Shown: positions 54,511 through 64,000 of the stretch, one piece after another
How the letters are laid out: each line of letters opens with the position of its first letter
Numbering within the stretch: the stretch's first letter is position 1
Assembly (NCBI GenBank): GCA_963170055.1
Contig: CAUJGJ010000431.1
Span: 1,068,201-1,132,200 of the forward strand
Reading direction: 5' to 3'
Source of the DNA: Halisarca cf. caerulea
Lineage: Eukaryota; Porifera; Demospongiae; Chondrillida; Halisarcidae
Length of the DNA stretch: 64,000 nucleotides
The notes under the pieces: model-generated
What the model was told of the DNA's origin: nothing
Database searches by the model: none
The model's input: the letters and a program-made list of their open reading frames with translations, nothing else
Translations under genes and position numbers: made by a program

Positions 54511-55757
54511 AATACATATTATACGCTTACTCCTTCCAATACTGGTCCAATCTTAGAGAATACAACGGTATCACACGGTATTGCAGTACAGAAAATAGTT
54601 GGCCGGTATTAGAATTTTACCCTAATAATCTTGAGGTATTACTATTTATTTGGTATATTGCACAGCACTGATTGTATCTATGCAGCAGGGTTTCTTTCAG
54701 GATGATGATCAAGGGGTTGGGGCAATAACAAACCATGGTATTGGGAAGGGGCTATATATATATGCTCTCCTGGGGAAATTTGAGGTTTAAGGTTAGATAA
54801 GGTGACATCTGAGGCCATTTTGGACCGTTCAAAGTTGATTTTGACACTCAAGCAGGGCCTTCTCTATAGTAATTTGCACTACAGTTGGAATTTTTGGGGG
54901 TGGAAGCTCCCCCACGCCCTCCACGGGATAGAACCCTGCTGTATGAATGACTCCTTCTCATGTGCATGAAGTGGTTAGTTTTGAGTCTACTTTCATGCGT
55001 TTCCCAAATAGCTTCAGACATGCATAATTATAACCAGGTCCTGTGTACCCTACTGTCTGAAATTGTTGCAGGATGTGAATTTCGTGAATCGCTTGAAAGT
55101 CAACAAATGCATGTAGGTTATTAGTCTAGGAAGCCAGGCTGAAAAACATGGTGTCATACCATTCACACATCTAGGTGAAGATCTTGAATAACGTGTGCAG
55201 CATGCAATCGACAAGGCTTGGTGCTATTTTGAAGGCTGATTCTGAAGTCTATAGGCTTGAATCATGTCCACCAGCTTCTTTGATCTACTCCTGAGCAGCT
55301 CAAATAAATGTATCTGAGCTACATGGTTGGACAGTGCACCCTGCATGGTTTCCGCATAAGCTGACTTGAAAGACCTTAGACATCTTGACTAAGGACAATC
55401 GGGTGTCCAAGTTTATACAACAAAATACTGGTCTGATAACAAGGATCTATTATTTCTGAAGCGTCCGATATGTAACAGCTGCCATTTTTCAGCTGTTCAG
55501 GAAAATTCGTGGTTGGAATTTCACGAATCCAAAGCCATTTGTGCAAACATAGGACAGTACGGTAATTCCACTATCAACTTGTCAATGAATGTACTATCCA
55601 TAGTGTCTTGTATTGATCTCTGCACATATGAAGTATGAGTAGTGTTTGGCTAGCACACCATGTACCTCCACAGGGCATTTATATCAGCCCACAGCTGCTT
55701 GGGATTTGGGGCGTGCACGTACCAAATTTATAAACAACGTCACCCCTAACAGTAAAC

Positions 55758-58700
55758 CAATATTATTATCAAACATACACAGTAGGATAGTATAATAATA
55801 GATGTAAATGAGCTACTGAAGTGAATCAACAGTCAATCTTGGCCTCTGAAGTGACCAGGGGCACATCTTCATCAGAGTATCTGATAGTCCTTCCCGATCC
55901 CCTTGAACCCCTCAGACACATGATGGCTGATTTGAGTAGACAGAATGATAGGCAGCAGCGTATCCAGCCCATACATTGAGAATAGGAGATGTCTCTCTTC
56001 TCGTCTAGGAGACCGGCCAGTCTACTGTACGTGGTGGTTGCGAGCTTGCCAATCCCACCAGAAGCAGATAGAACTATGGGAGTGAATGATCCATGTTCCA
56101 CTTCCAACACTCTTTGTTCGTAAGCTCTCTTTTTCTCCTTTTCGTGTCTTCTGAAAGTGGCTTCCAGAGAGGTTTTCAAATTTGAGGGTGCAAAGGGGTT
56201 GAACACCCTTATGTCAAAGAATGCACTCTCAAACGAACCTCCCCAGAAACCTCGAGCTTTGATGTCAAGTTGGGCATTTTCGTCAGTGATTGATGACCTG
56301 TAGTGAAAGGCCTCTCCTGAGAGGGGTTGGAGGTGTGGTTCAATTTTGACATCATGACACACCTCTTGCATCAGTTCTGCAGTAAATCTCGGATGGCATT
56401 GTGCCTGAGGGTAGGGTAGCCCCCATAGGAGCAGGTAAAGGCATGTTCAACAGAAAAGATCTTCCTGCAACGACAATGGGTGGGGAGATGCTTGGGATGC
56501 CAGCCATACCTGAAACAAAGCGCATCCCGAAACGCTCCTTTGTGGAGAGCAAACCCTTGTGAGGCCAGAGGGATGGCATTCAACCACTGCGAAGCACCCT
56601 TTTCTTGATTCAATTCCATAGCACGCTGAAGTTGAGGAGCCAGGTCTTCTTTCAGAGTGTCTGCTTGGTCATTTTGTTTCTGTCGTTTCTTCTTTTTAAG
56701 AGTCTGCTTGATTTGATTTTGCTGGGAGGACACTGTGTTGGGACATTGTTTGCTTTGCTGTAAGATCAGCAGTGAAAGTGGAGCAGTGATTTCTTTTGAG
56801 GCCAAGTAGAAATCATTGGATTCCTTGACCAGGTTGATGATCCCTAATCCTCCAAGTCGTGTGGGAAAGGAAAACAGCTCTCGTTCGGAGTCACTAAAGG
56901 CGTCCCGCCCCATGATTGCAGGCTATAGATGGTATCGAATTGCATCCTCCAAAGGAGTGAACAAATCACTAATATCTGGGATGGTTCTTGCGATGTATGT
57001 CCACTTGTGGATCAAACTGTGGCTGAGGGCTGCATAAGCTGCATGGGGTTGACTCTTCGCAATCTCAGTTAGCATGATGATTTAGTCAACCCAAGACTTC
57101 ACTTTGTCAGATACATACGATTCCACAAACGTGGAAGAACCTAGAGCTGCTCCCAAATGTCGCTGACCTTGGGTGGTAATTTGAACATTTGATCCTTCGA
57201 AAATTCCCTTAGCTTCTGTAAAGGATTCGTCTTTGACTATCAACCATGATTTTTGGGCATTGACGTAGTAACCATAGCCAGGACCGATGTCGTTCAGGAG
57301 ATTCCACCATTCTCTGATTTTTTTTTGATTTTGCCGTTTGCCGTGGCATCGTCTGCGAACCAAACTTGTGTGATGAGAGCTTGCTCATCTAGACGGAATA
57401 TCAGAGGCATCATAGCAAGAGCATACATACACATGGCTAGGGGATCATCCTGTACTGTTCCTTCCGACGAATGAATGACTTCCCCATCTACAAAAAGCTC
57501 TGCTGCAGGGGGAGCGATAAGTGTTTACTATTGCAGGTGCAACAGAGGGGCAGAGACGATTGATGTTGAGCAGAGCAGCATTTCGGTTCAATTGATTGAA
57601 TGCATTTGATGCATCAATCAATAGCACAGCGTCATTATCCGAATCAGAGAACAGTGAGTTCATTGTGTGTATCGCGGCTTCACAACCCGCCTGTTGACCT
57701 GTACAAACCTGAAGACCTCCAGTGATGTTCATGACATCATCCTTAGTTACTCTGACTATGGCCTTGTTGATGATTCGTCTCAAAACTTCACCAATTCCAA
57801 TTGGGCGAACACCTGGATTTTTGTCAAGTGCGATGAGCCTACAAGCCGTGAAGGCAGAAAGTGCGGAAGGATCAAGATATTCCGTACATAGCCGGCGGGC
57901 CATTGATGATATTGCTTCACATAGGTCTTGGGAGTGTTTCTTGAAAGAAGATAGAAGACGTTTCCAAGCAGCAGCATCCAGACCTGATGGACCCGCGGCA
58001 CCGTTGACCTTCAGAGCGATCACTTGGATGAGGGGAGCATTGATTTGATCAAAAAGGACGGGATGGGGAAGTGGTGGTGGAGGGATATCCACTATAACCT
58101 CAGGGGCTACCGGTTGAGCTTTCGGGTGCTTTTCAATCAGAATGTCCCTGACAGAAGTTGAATTTCCATTAGAGTTGATCACCGAGTCCAATTTCAAACT
58201 TTGACCTCCACTCATATTATTCAATAACTTCGTTGCAGCGTTTATTCTCCCTTCGAACATAAGTTTGGCAAACGTCCTGGAGAGTTTTGCATCATTGTCT
58301 GTTTGTTTTCTGCACTGCATATGCTGTTGTATAGTATGACATTCATTCAGTAGTAGGTCTATCTGGCCATCCTTCCAAAGCTTCATACGTCTTTCAAGGT
58401 TGATTATATGTTCCTTGGATTTCGATTTTGCATGTGGCTTTTGTAGTAGCAGGGCTGGTAGAAGCATTGCACATTTAATGGCAATTGACTCCAGGGCTGT
58501 TCGATCTGCGTACATCCTGATTAGACGTTCTAATTCATCTACGAAGGAATTTCCAACTCTTCCAGTTGGTATGTTAAAAACGTTCCTTCTCCAATGGACT
58601 ACCTCAGAGTATGCAGCTTCGATAGATGTGATGAATGCTGGACCATCAATGTCTCCCCATTTGAAGTTTGCAGGCAAGGATTCATTGAATTCAGGGAGGC

Positions 58701-58906
58701 TGGGGGGTATTGGATCTTTAGAGTGATGTAAAACTGAAGATGATATAGTAACATTGGTTGGATTGACAGATGAGACTGGTGCTTCAACAGAATGAGATAA
58801 AACTGATAAATCAACTGAAACAGATGATGATGAAGCTTCAACAGAAGTGGATAAAACAGGTGAATAAACTGAAGTAGTAGAGACTGGCGCTTCAACAGAA
58901 GCAGAG
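55758..58906 (-). mobile_element. LINE with restriction-like endonuclease, copy 2 (3.15 kb)
   Basis: Minus-strand element flanked by an exact 15-bp duplication CCCCTAACAGTAAAC (55,743-55,757 and 58,907-58,921). The 3' end (…AATAATATTG) matches copy 1 and lacks poly(A). It is probably 5'-truncated, since the open frame runs into the host flank. Confidence 0.85.
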
Positions 58907-58932
58907 CCCCTAACAGTAAACAACGTCACCAC
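55826..58932 (-). pseudogene. RLE-LINE ORF: reverse transcriptase, zinc finger, PD-(D/E)XK nuclease
   Basis: Frame 58,932-57,445: Ser/Val-rich start (HSVEAPVSS repeats), an N-terminal domain (WRRNVFNIPTGRVG...), then RT text NGAAGPSGLDA, RLIALDKNPGVRPIGIGEVL and motif A LIDASNAFNQLNR (about 57,600). Motif B reads QDDPLAM (about 57,430) where QGDPLAM is usual. Stops and frame changes follow, then motif C WFADDATA (about 57,355), LGGLGI (about 56,850), a CxCx7Hx3C finger (CRCRKIFSVEHAFTC, about 56,470), RHNAIRDL, a frameshift near 56,371, and the nuclease with AQLDIK and FFDIRV (about 56,220). Several breaks make it inactive. The first nine residues belong to the flank. Confidence 0.8.
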
Positions 58933-59603
58933 AAGTTGTAATCTACGTCACACAAATGAGGACGTCACTAAAGGTGCCCCATGTAAGCAGATACCGATAT
59001 TAATGATGTCACAGCCCCGCATCACGATACGTCATCAAAAATGGCCGTTTTTTAATAGGCAAATAGAAATCAGCTTTTCCGGAGGAGAAAATGCCCTACA
59101 ACTTTCCTGTTTGTTTCACTATTCGATTTAATGTAGTCTTGGCTATAGGATTTTGCTTGTTGAACAATGCTATAAGAAGGTAAGCGAAAAATAATACCGT
59201 ATTTGTTTCCATTTTTTGCCGATTTGGGCACCAAGAAAGTGTTTTTTTTTCCAAATAAATGGTTTTAACAAGGTTATAGTAGTGAACAACAAGCAAATTC
59301 ATATAGTTCAGATATTTTGCTAGCGATTGAAGTAAATTTCGTGAAGCTACAGTGTCATCTTCTCCTCCGGAAATGGCAATTTCTGTCTTTCACAGAAAGT
59401 TTATGGCTCCTTTGTTGTTGCCTTAAACTTCTCTGTGTCGTACTTTTTCTTCTTCGGGTGTTCCTACAAATAACATTTGTTTAATTTTATAAAGTGTAAT
59501 GTATAAGTTTATCCGTATTGGAGGCATAATATGCTATGAAATTTGGTCAAGTTTCGTGACGGCCATTTTACCGTTATATCCGAGGGCTGAAATAAATACC
59601 CTG

Positions 59604-59985
59604 TGTCAGAAAGAACAGAATTAAGGCTCCATGCACTCACTTGTCAGCTTTCCTCATACACAGGGCATTTATAACTGACCGTGGGATATATGTCAAAATG
59701 GCCGTCACTAGAAAGCTCCTCAAATACTTAATGGGTGTAAGCTTAGTTTATTTACCAGATTGAAGTAGCGCATATGTAGTATTTTCAAGAGCAAACATGA
59801 CTTCTTCAATTGTTACTTGCACACACAAGCATATGTGCAGTCCTGATTGGTGGGAGAGGTGTGATTTTCTGGACTGTCTATAGCATAAGAAGGTAGCTAT
59901 CTCCTGTAAATGTGTACATGTCCAGCAACCTTTGATTAGAGGTGTTAAGTATCATGCTTTTGTTTATACTGTTATTGACATGCAG
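59604..59985. other. Intron before NLR B exon 8
   Basis: Shared with A (21,600-21,760 and 24,120-24,327 joined). It contains the older CAGGGCATTTATAACTGACC end that both paralogs share. Confidence 0.6.
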
Positions 59986-60142
59986 AGGGGGGGTGGAGAG
60001 GACTTAAAGGAGGTGGAGACGACTGCTGCCGAGATCAGAGTAGTTAGAAAACTAGTCCTACATTATGGTCCAACAAACTTAAAGATAGCAGTGCTACATG
60101 GTGTAGCTGCTAGTGCTACCATTGAAGACCTTGAAGTGGAGG
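59986..60142 (+). CDS. NLR B exon 8 (counterpart of A exon 5), LRR-like
   Basis: 157 bp, phase 0 in and phase 1 out, starting RGGGEDLKEVETTAAEIRVV. Two codons longer than in A. LRR strands VRKLVL and IEDLEV. Confidence 0.8.
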
Positions 60143-60238
60143 GTAAGTTAGCTGAAAGGGCATGTTTAGTTACCATGGCTACAGCATTATTGTATTGTTT
60201 GCCATAAATTGGTAATATGTTCACTTCCTCACTTGTAG

Positions 60239-60396
60239 GTGGAGAGCATGATGTAGCAGAAGCACTGGCCAAGTGTGCTGTCAACACTAAGTTGAGGAGA
60301 GTTGTAATGGAGGGCCTCCCACCTCTTCCTGTGACTAAGGCACTTACTACAAGAGAAGTACCACTAGAAGAACTTGTGATCAGGCACCCACGTTGG
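60239..60396 (+). CDS. NLR B exon 9 (counterpart of A exon 6), LRR-like
   Basis: 158 bp, phase 1 in and phase 0 out. Four codons shorter than in A at the start (directly GGEHDVAEALAKC). LEELVIRHPRW end. Confidence 0.8.
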
Positions 60397-60979
60397 GTAT
60401 GTTGACTACAACATGCACCAGCTGATGTGTGGGTGGTTTGTGTGTCAATGTATGAGGGTTATATCAGTGAGTGCAGCATTTGTTATGAGCCTGACTGTTT
60501 GAGTGGCCCCTTCTCCTGTCAAGAGGTAGTGTCCAGTCAAATTCCAGCCCCAAATACGTAGCTGCTGACATGCATAACCTGTAGTTCCACTTTCAACTTG
60601 AATTGTACTTTCCATACTTGTACTGATCTCTGCACATGTGAAGTACAGTAGTGAGTGAAAGTAACTAACCCTTAGAATGCGTTCAGTGCACCAATACTTC
60701 ATTAGACTTGTACATGAGTAAAAACACTCGTACGAGTAGTGAGCTCGGGTGCAGAATGCTCACCTGTTTTGTACTGATCATGATACACATTGGTTAAAGT
60801 TGTCATTGGTGTTCAGGCACATCCGGGCAAATTCCACTTGTTTTACCTTGTTGGCCTCAGAAATCATTGGAACTGGTCTTGTTCTAACAGCCAACCACTC
60901 CAAGTTGTATTGTATCGTCGATGGTTGCAGATGACAAATTCGCACCAAATTTCTGGCTATCAGTCTTTAAATTGTATCG

Positions 60980-61400
60980 CCATAAAGACATATAGCTCGT
61001 TATCCTTAGCCACCAAATGATTCATAAATACTACCATTTTGCTAGTTCTCTCTGATGGCCTTCCAGTACAATGCAGGCTTCCCAAAGAGCTAGCTGTCTT
61101 TCCCCATATTAAGATTGTCTTGCACACAGCCACTGAATAAACGGGTCTCCCTTCATTGGCTAATGTGGACACTATCGATGAGACCCATCAGTCTTTGTAT
61201 CTCCAAAGAAGACAGCTCAACATCCTCAGCCGGCAAAAGATCCATAAATGCTGCCATTTCACAATAGTTATTGCTGATGGCCTTCCAGTGCGATAGAGCT
61301 GTTCCCATCTGAAGGTCCACTTGCACACGGTCACTATAGAAACAGATCTCTCTTAATTGGTTTATGTGGACACTATCGATGAGACACTCGACCCTTTTGG
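60980..61400 (-). pseudogene. Two degenerate tandem coding-like repeats, unknown product
   Basis: On the minus strand two units of about 180 bp each read (L)IDSVHI(N/S)Q, a Cys- and Val-rich stretch, DRVQVDLQMGTALSHWKAIS and CEMAAFMDLLPAEDVELSSL. The second unit has stops. The codon-level similarity suggests decayed protein-coding repeats. I do not recognise the family. Not present in A. Confidence 0.35.
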
Positions 61401-61583
61401 CTACAAGGGGACAATCCTTTCATAAAAGTATGGAAACAGGTGCTTGGAGGACATTGAAGATGAAGACATTACTTGATTTGGAAATATCATGCACTTTGAA
61501 TCCAGCTATTGCCTATCCGCCATTTTTCTTAGAAAGCGCAATAATTGTAACCAAATCATTACTGCATTCTGTCACTCACACGA

Positions 61584-62051
61584 CAGGGGCGTAGCCAGAA
61601 GAAAAATAAGGGGGGTTTCTAAAAGTCATGATCATGGGCACATGGTGTACAAAATAGTGGTATCATGGACACATTGTATAGCCTTTACTTGCTGTAGCAT
61701 GCGGTATCAACACTGTGGCCACATGTATGCAAGGGAACACCACATGTAAATTTGTAATGGTGGTTTGAAAACTAGTGTGTCAGACAAGCTAGACACGACT
61801 GAAAAGAGCACGAAGCATGTATGAATGTGGTAGAACAGCATTATAGTTTAAAAAAAAAAAAAAAAGGAGAACATCATTACAGTGCTCTCAGTAGAACCAC
61901 ATGTGCAGGTTAGCCTAGTGCAGGTGCATGCTAGGTGACAAGTGGAGAAAGTGTTCGGGATTAATTGTATGATTGATTAGCATACTCAGTCTGGTGGCTT
62001 CAGAGGAGGGGGGTTTCCTGGCAACCAGGAAACAATGGAGCTACGCCCCTG
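61584..62051. mobile_element. hAT-like MITE, CAGGGGCGTAGC ends
   Basis: Ends CAGGGGCGTAGCCAGAAG and the inverted AGCTACGCCCCTG. 468 bp, flanked by CACGA on both sides. The single CACGA in matching sequence at 23,343-23,347 of A is the empty site. CAGGGGCGTAGC is a common hAT terminus in animals. The recognisable duplication is only 5 bp. Confidence 0.8.
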
Positions 62052-62416
62052 CACGAGGCTCACATGTAACGTATGCATACACACACATGACACACATTCG
62101 GAGGGTAAGCTACTTCTAACCACCACTGTGTGAGTAGTGTTTGGCTAGCACACCATGTACCTCAGAAAGTACAGGAGACTCAATGCACTCACTTGTCAGC
62201 TTTTCTCATAATAACAATGGTACTTGTCATTAGCTGGGCAATCTCCGACTGTCTTACTACTCACCGATAACTGGCAACATCCATGGCTGCATGTGTGTGT
62301 GTTGGAGCATTGAGGGAGGGACAAACTTGTATGTGTAGATATTATACATGTAATACTTTAATTCACAGTACATGTTGTTTCATTGTATGCCAGCCATAAT
62401 ATACCAATATGTTAGT

Positions 62417-62552
62417 ACACTCACACTCCTCTATTACGGACACCTTGGGACCAGATCCTGTCCATAAGTCAGAAAAGTCCATATTATTGGGTATTGTGTA
62501 ATAATTTGAGAGTCCCTAAGACAGGTTGGTCCGTAATAGAGGCGTTTGAGTG
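62417..62552. mobile_element. TA-target MITE, CACTC...CCTCTATTACGGAC ends
   Basis: Inverted ends CACTCACACTCCTCTATTAC and GTAATAGAGGCGTTTGAGTG, flanked by TA. 136 bp. Confidence 0.7.
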
Positions 62553-62716
62553 TATTAGCTTTAATCGACCATATATGCTGTTGTTACCATGACAACATGT
62601 GCACAGTTGAAAATAGTTCCACTTCATGCATGTTTCAATATCATGCATGGATCATTCATGTTTATATACTTTGGAATTGGAGCAGTTTATGTTATATATC
62701 TACATGTATAGGTATT

Positions 62717-62766
62717 AGTTATATCCTGTCCAGGTGTGCTGCAGCACAGCTGGACAGGATGTAACT
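62717..62766. repeat. 50-bp near-perfect palindrome
   Basis: AGTTATATCCTGTCCAGGTG continues into its complement around CTGCAG. Not seen at the matching place in A. Confidence 0.75.
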
Positions 62767-63360
62767 TATTTGTATCCTGACAACCATTCACTGTATACTG
62801 TTAGTGTGTACAGCCTCGTCTAGAGTTGATCAGTTCTAGCCACTTACACTACCAATTGAACCTAATTGTGACCTGTGCTACATCACAAATGTCAGCACAC
62901 TTTCCTTTGATCCACCCATAATTCGTCCCGGCACCAGGATACAAGTCTTGCTGGAAACAGATTTTATATTTACAACACCAACAATTAATTCACTAGTATT
63001 GTGCAGTGTTTGTGATTGTGTATTTGATGTATGTTCATGGGACAGTGCTAGTTGAGTGCTGGTTGACTGCTGACCATCTGTTGGTTAACTGTGTACCACC
63101 CACTGATCTGGGAGTCGGATGTAGTCCAGTGTGTATTGTGAAAGGTGTACAGACTGAGTGTATGTGTGTACACTGCAGTATAGCATATGCTACATGAACA
63201 GTATTGTAGGGCAGTTTATTACACACAGCCAATGTGTGGTGTAGTTCATCTCATCCTGTCCAAGGCCTCCCATTCAGTATGTACTGTAGATGTATAGAGA
63301 GTGTGAACTTTGAAGTGAGTTGTTTGTTATTGCAATGTGTTTGTTTCCTGTTGTTGACAG

Positions 63361-63612
63361 TGGAGGGGCACAGTGTTTTCAGAAGATCAGAAGATCAGAA
63401 GATCAGATCAGATGGAGAGAAGTGCTGCCAAGATCAGAGTAATGAAGGTTGTCTTTGATGTTGAGTACGACACAGCAATGTGTGATGCTCTGTTAAGTGG
63501 ACTAGGAGAGAACAAGTGCTTACAAGAAGTGACCCTCAGTCGTGTACCAGAAGAGAAGAAGCAGTTTGTACAGTCCAAACTGTCATCAGTGAAAACATTG
63601 ACTGTTTACTGA
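63361..63612 (+). CDS. NLR B last exon, stop at 63,610-63,612
   Basis: 252 bp, entering in phase 0 after tgttgacag. The start differs from A through three tandem AGAAGATC-type units (EDQKIRRSDQ). It then runs MERSAAKIRV, CDALLSGLGENKCLQEVTL, EEKKQF and VKTLTVY, and ends in TGA. The expansion keeps the frame. Confidence 0.82.
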   Translation, partial: WRGTVFSEDQKIRRSDQMERSAAKIRVMKVVFDVEYDTAMCDALLSGLGENKCLQEVTLSRVPEEKKQFVQSKLSSVKTLTVY

Positions 63613-63782
63613 TGTCAACATGCAGTTACTGCACTAAACATGTGACTACAAACTACCAGTTATAGCTCTGTGTGTTGGTGTGTGCCCTATACGAATGTGT
63701 ACATGTGTTGTTAATTGATATGCAAGTGGTGTGTAATGTCACTTCTGGACAACTAGTGTTAATTGCTTTCATTTGGAAATGA

Positions 63783-63788
63783 AATAAA
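63783..63788 (+). promoter_or_regulatory. Poly(A) signal AATAAA of NLR B
   Basis: Canonical AATAAA 171 bases after the stop. The aligned position in A is altered. Confidence 0.6.
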
Positions 63789-64000
63789 TCTTATTGCTGA
63801 ATTGTGGTACTAATATTATGTATCATGTACGTATATTATATAGGATGCAGGTATATATATATACATAATACTTGATATAATAATTATATATCGCAGGTGT
63901 CCGAAAACTGGGAGGATTGTTTACGGTAATTATAAAGCAGAATTGTTTACATAACAATTACTTTGTTTATATATATATACATTAGAAGGAATTTCACGCA

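Larger units (their letters stand above)
55670..59603. mobile_element. CAGGG-TIR element (about 770 bp) split by an RLE-LINE
   Basis: Ends CAGGGCATTTATATCAGCCC and the inverted GGGCTGAAATAAATACCCTG. Without the LINE and one 15-bp duplication the size is about 770 bp, close to the 759/760-bp CACAGGGT elements in A. The interiors are related too (CGTCA...AAAAATGGC..., GACGGCCATTTT). Paralog A has the continuous flank at about 21,585 (GTACCTCAGGAAGTACAG), so the insertion is B-specific. Confidence 0.75.

Overview
This window is nuclear DNA of an invertebrate animal. It shows multi-exon genes with GT-AG introns, long dinucleotide arrays, several classes of eukaryotic transposon and a CARD-NACHT-LRR (NLR) immune-receptor layout. 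NLR expansions with this density of small transposons are known from sponges and cnidarians. A sponge is my first guess, but the sequence alone does not prove it.

Layout. (1) 1-26.4 kb: NLR paralog A on the + strand. The window holds a linker exon (about 1,092), the NACHT exon (7,282-9,010), five short LRR-like exons (15,870-24,744) and a stop-containing last exon (26,127-26,357). (2) 26.4-38.4 kb: a repeat-rich spacer. It carries the remains of a CBM20/GDPD (GPCPD1-like) gene on the - strand (28,018-30,347), an APE-type LINE fragment, a tRNA-derived SINE, several minisatellites and a restriction-like-endonuclease (RLE) LINE sitting inside a minisatellite. (3) 38.4-63.8 kb: NLR paralog B on the + strand. 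It has two N-terminal death-fold exons (39,096 and 40,657, the second a CARD), a linker, the NACHT exon (44,884-46,621), five LRR-like exons and a last exon ending at 63,612 with an AATAAA signal.

A and B are tandem duplicates roughly 37 kb apart. Exon order, intron phases and much intron sequence are shared. The joined exon lengths stay in frame: 917 codons from the NACHT exon to the stop in A, and 924 in B. Paralog A has lost, or never had, the CARD exon.

Comparing A with B gives natural filled/empty site pairs. These date many insertions to after the duplication: a piggyBac remnant at TTAA, two CACAGGGT-type elements, a Tigger inside another TIR element, a TA-target MITE, a hAT-like MITE, and an RLE-LINE nested in a CAGGG element. 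The most unusual signal is a family of tiny palindromes (20-44 bp) that begin CATAGA, end TCTATG and are flanked by 7-bp target duplications. A 3.36-kb element has the same termini and the same duplication length.
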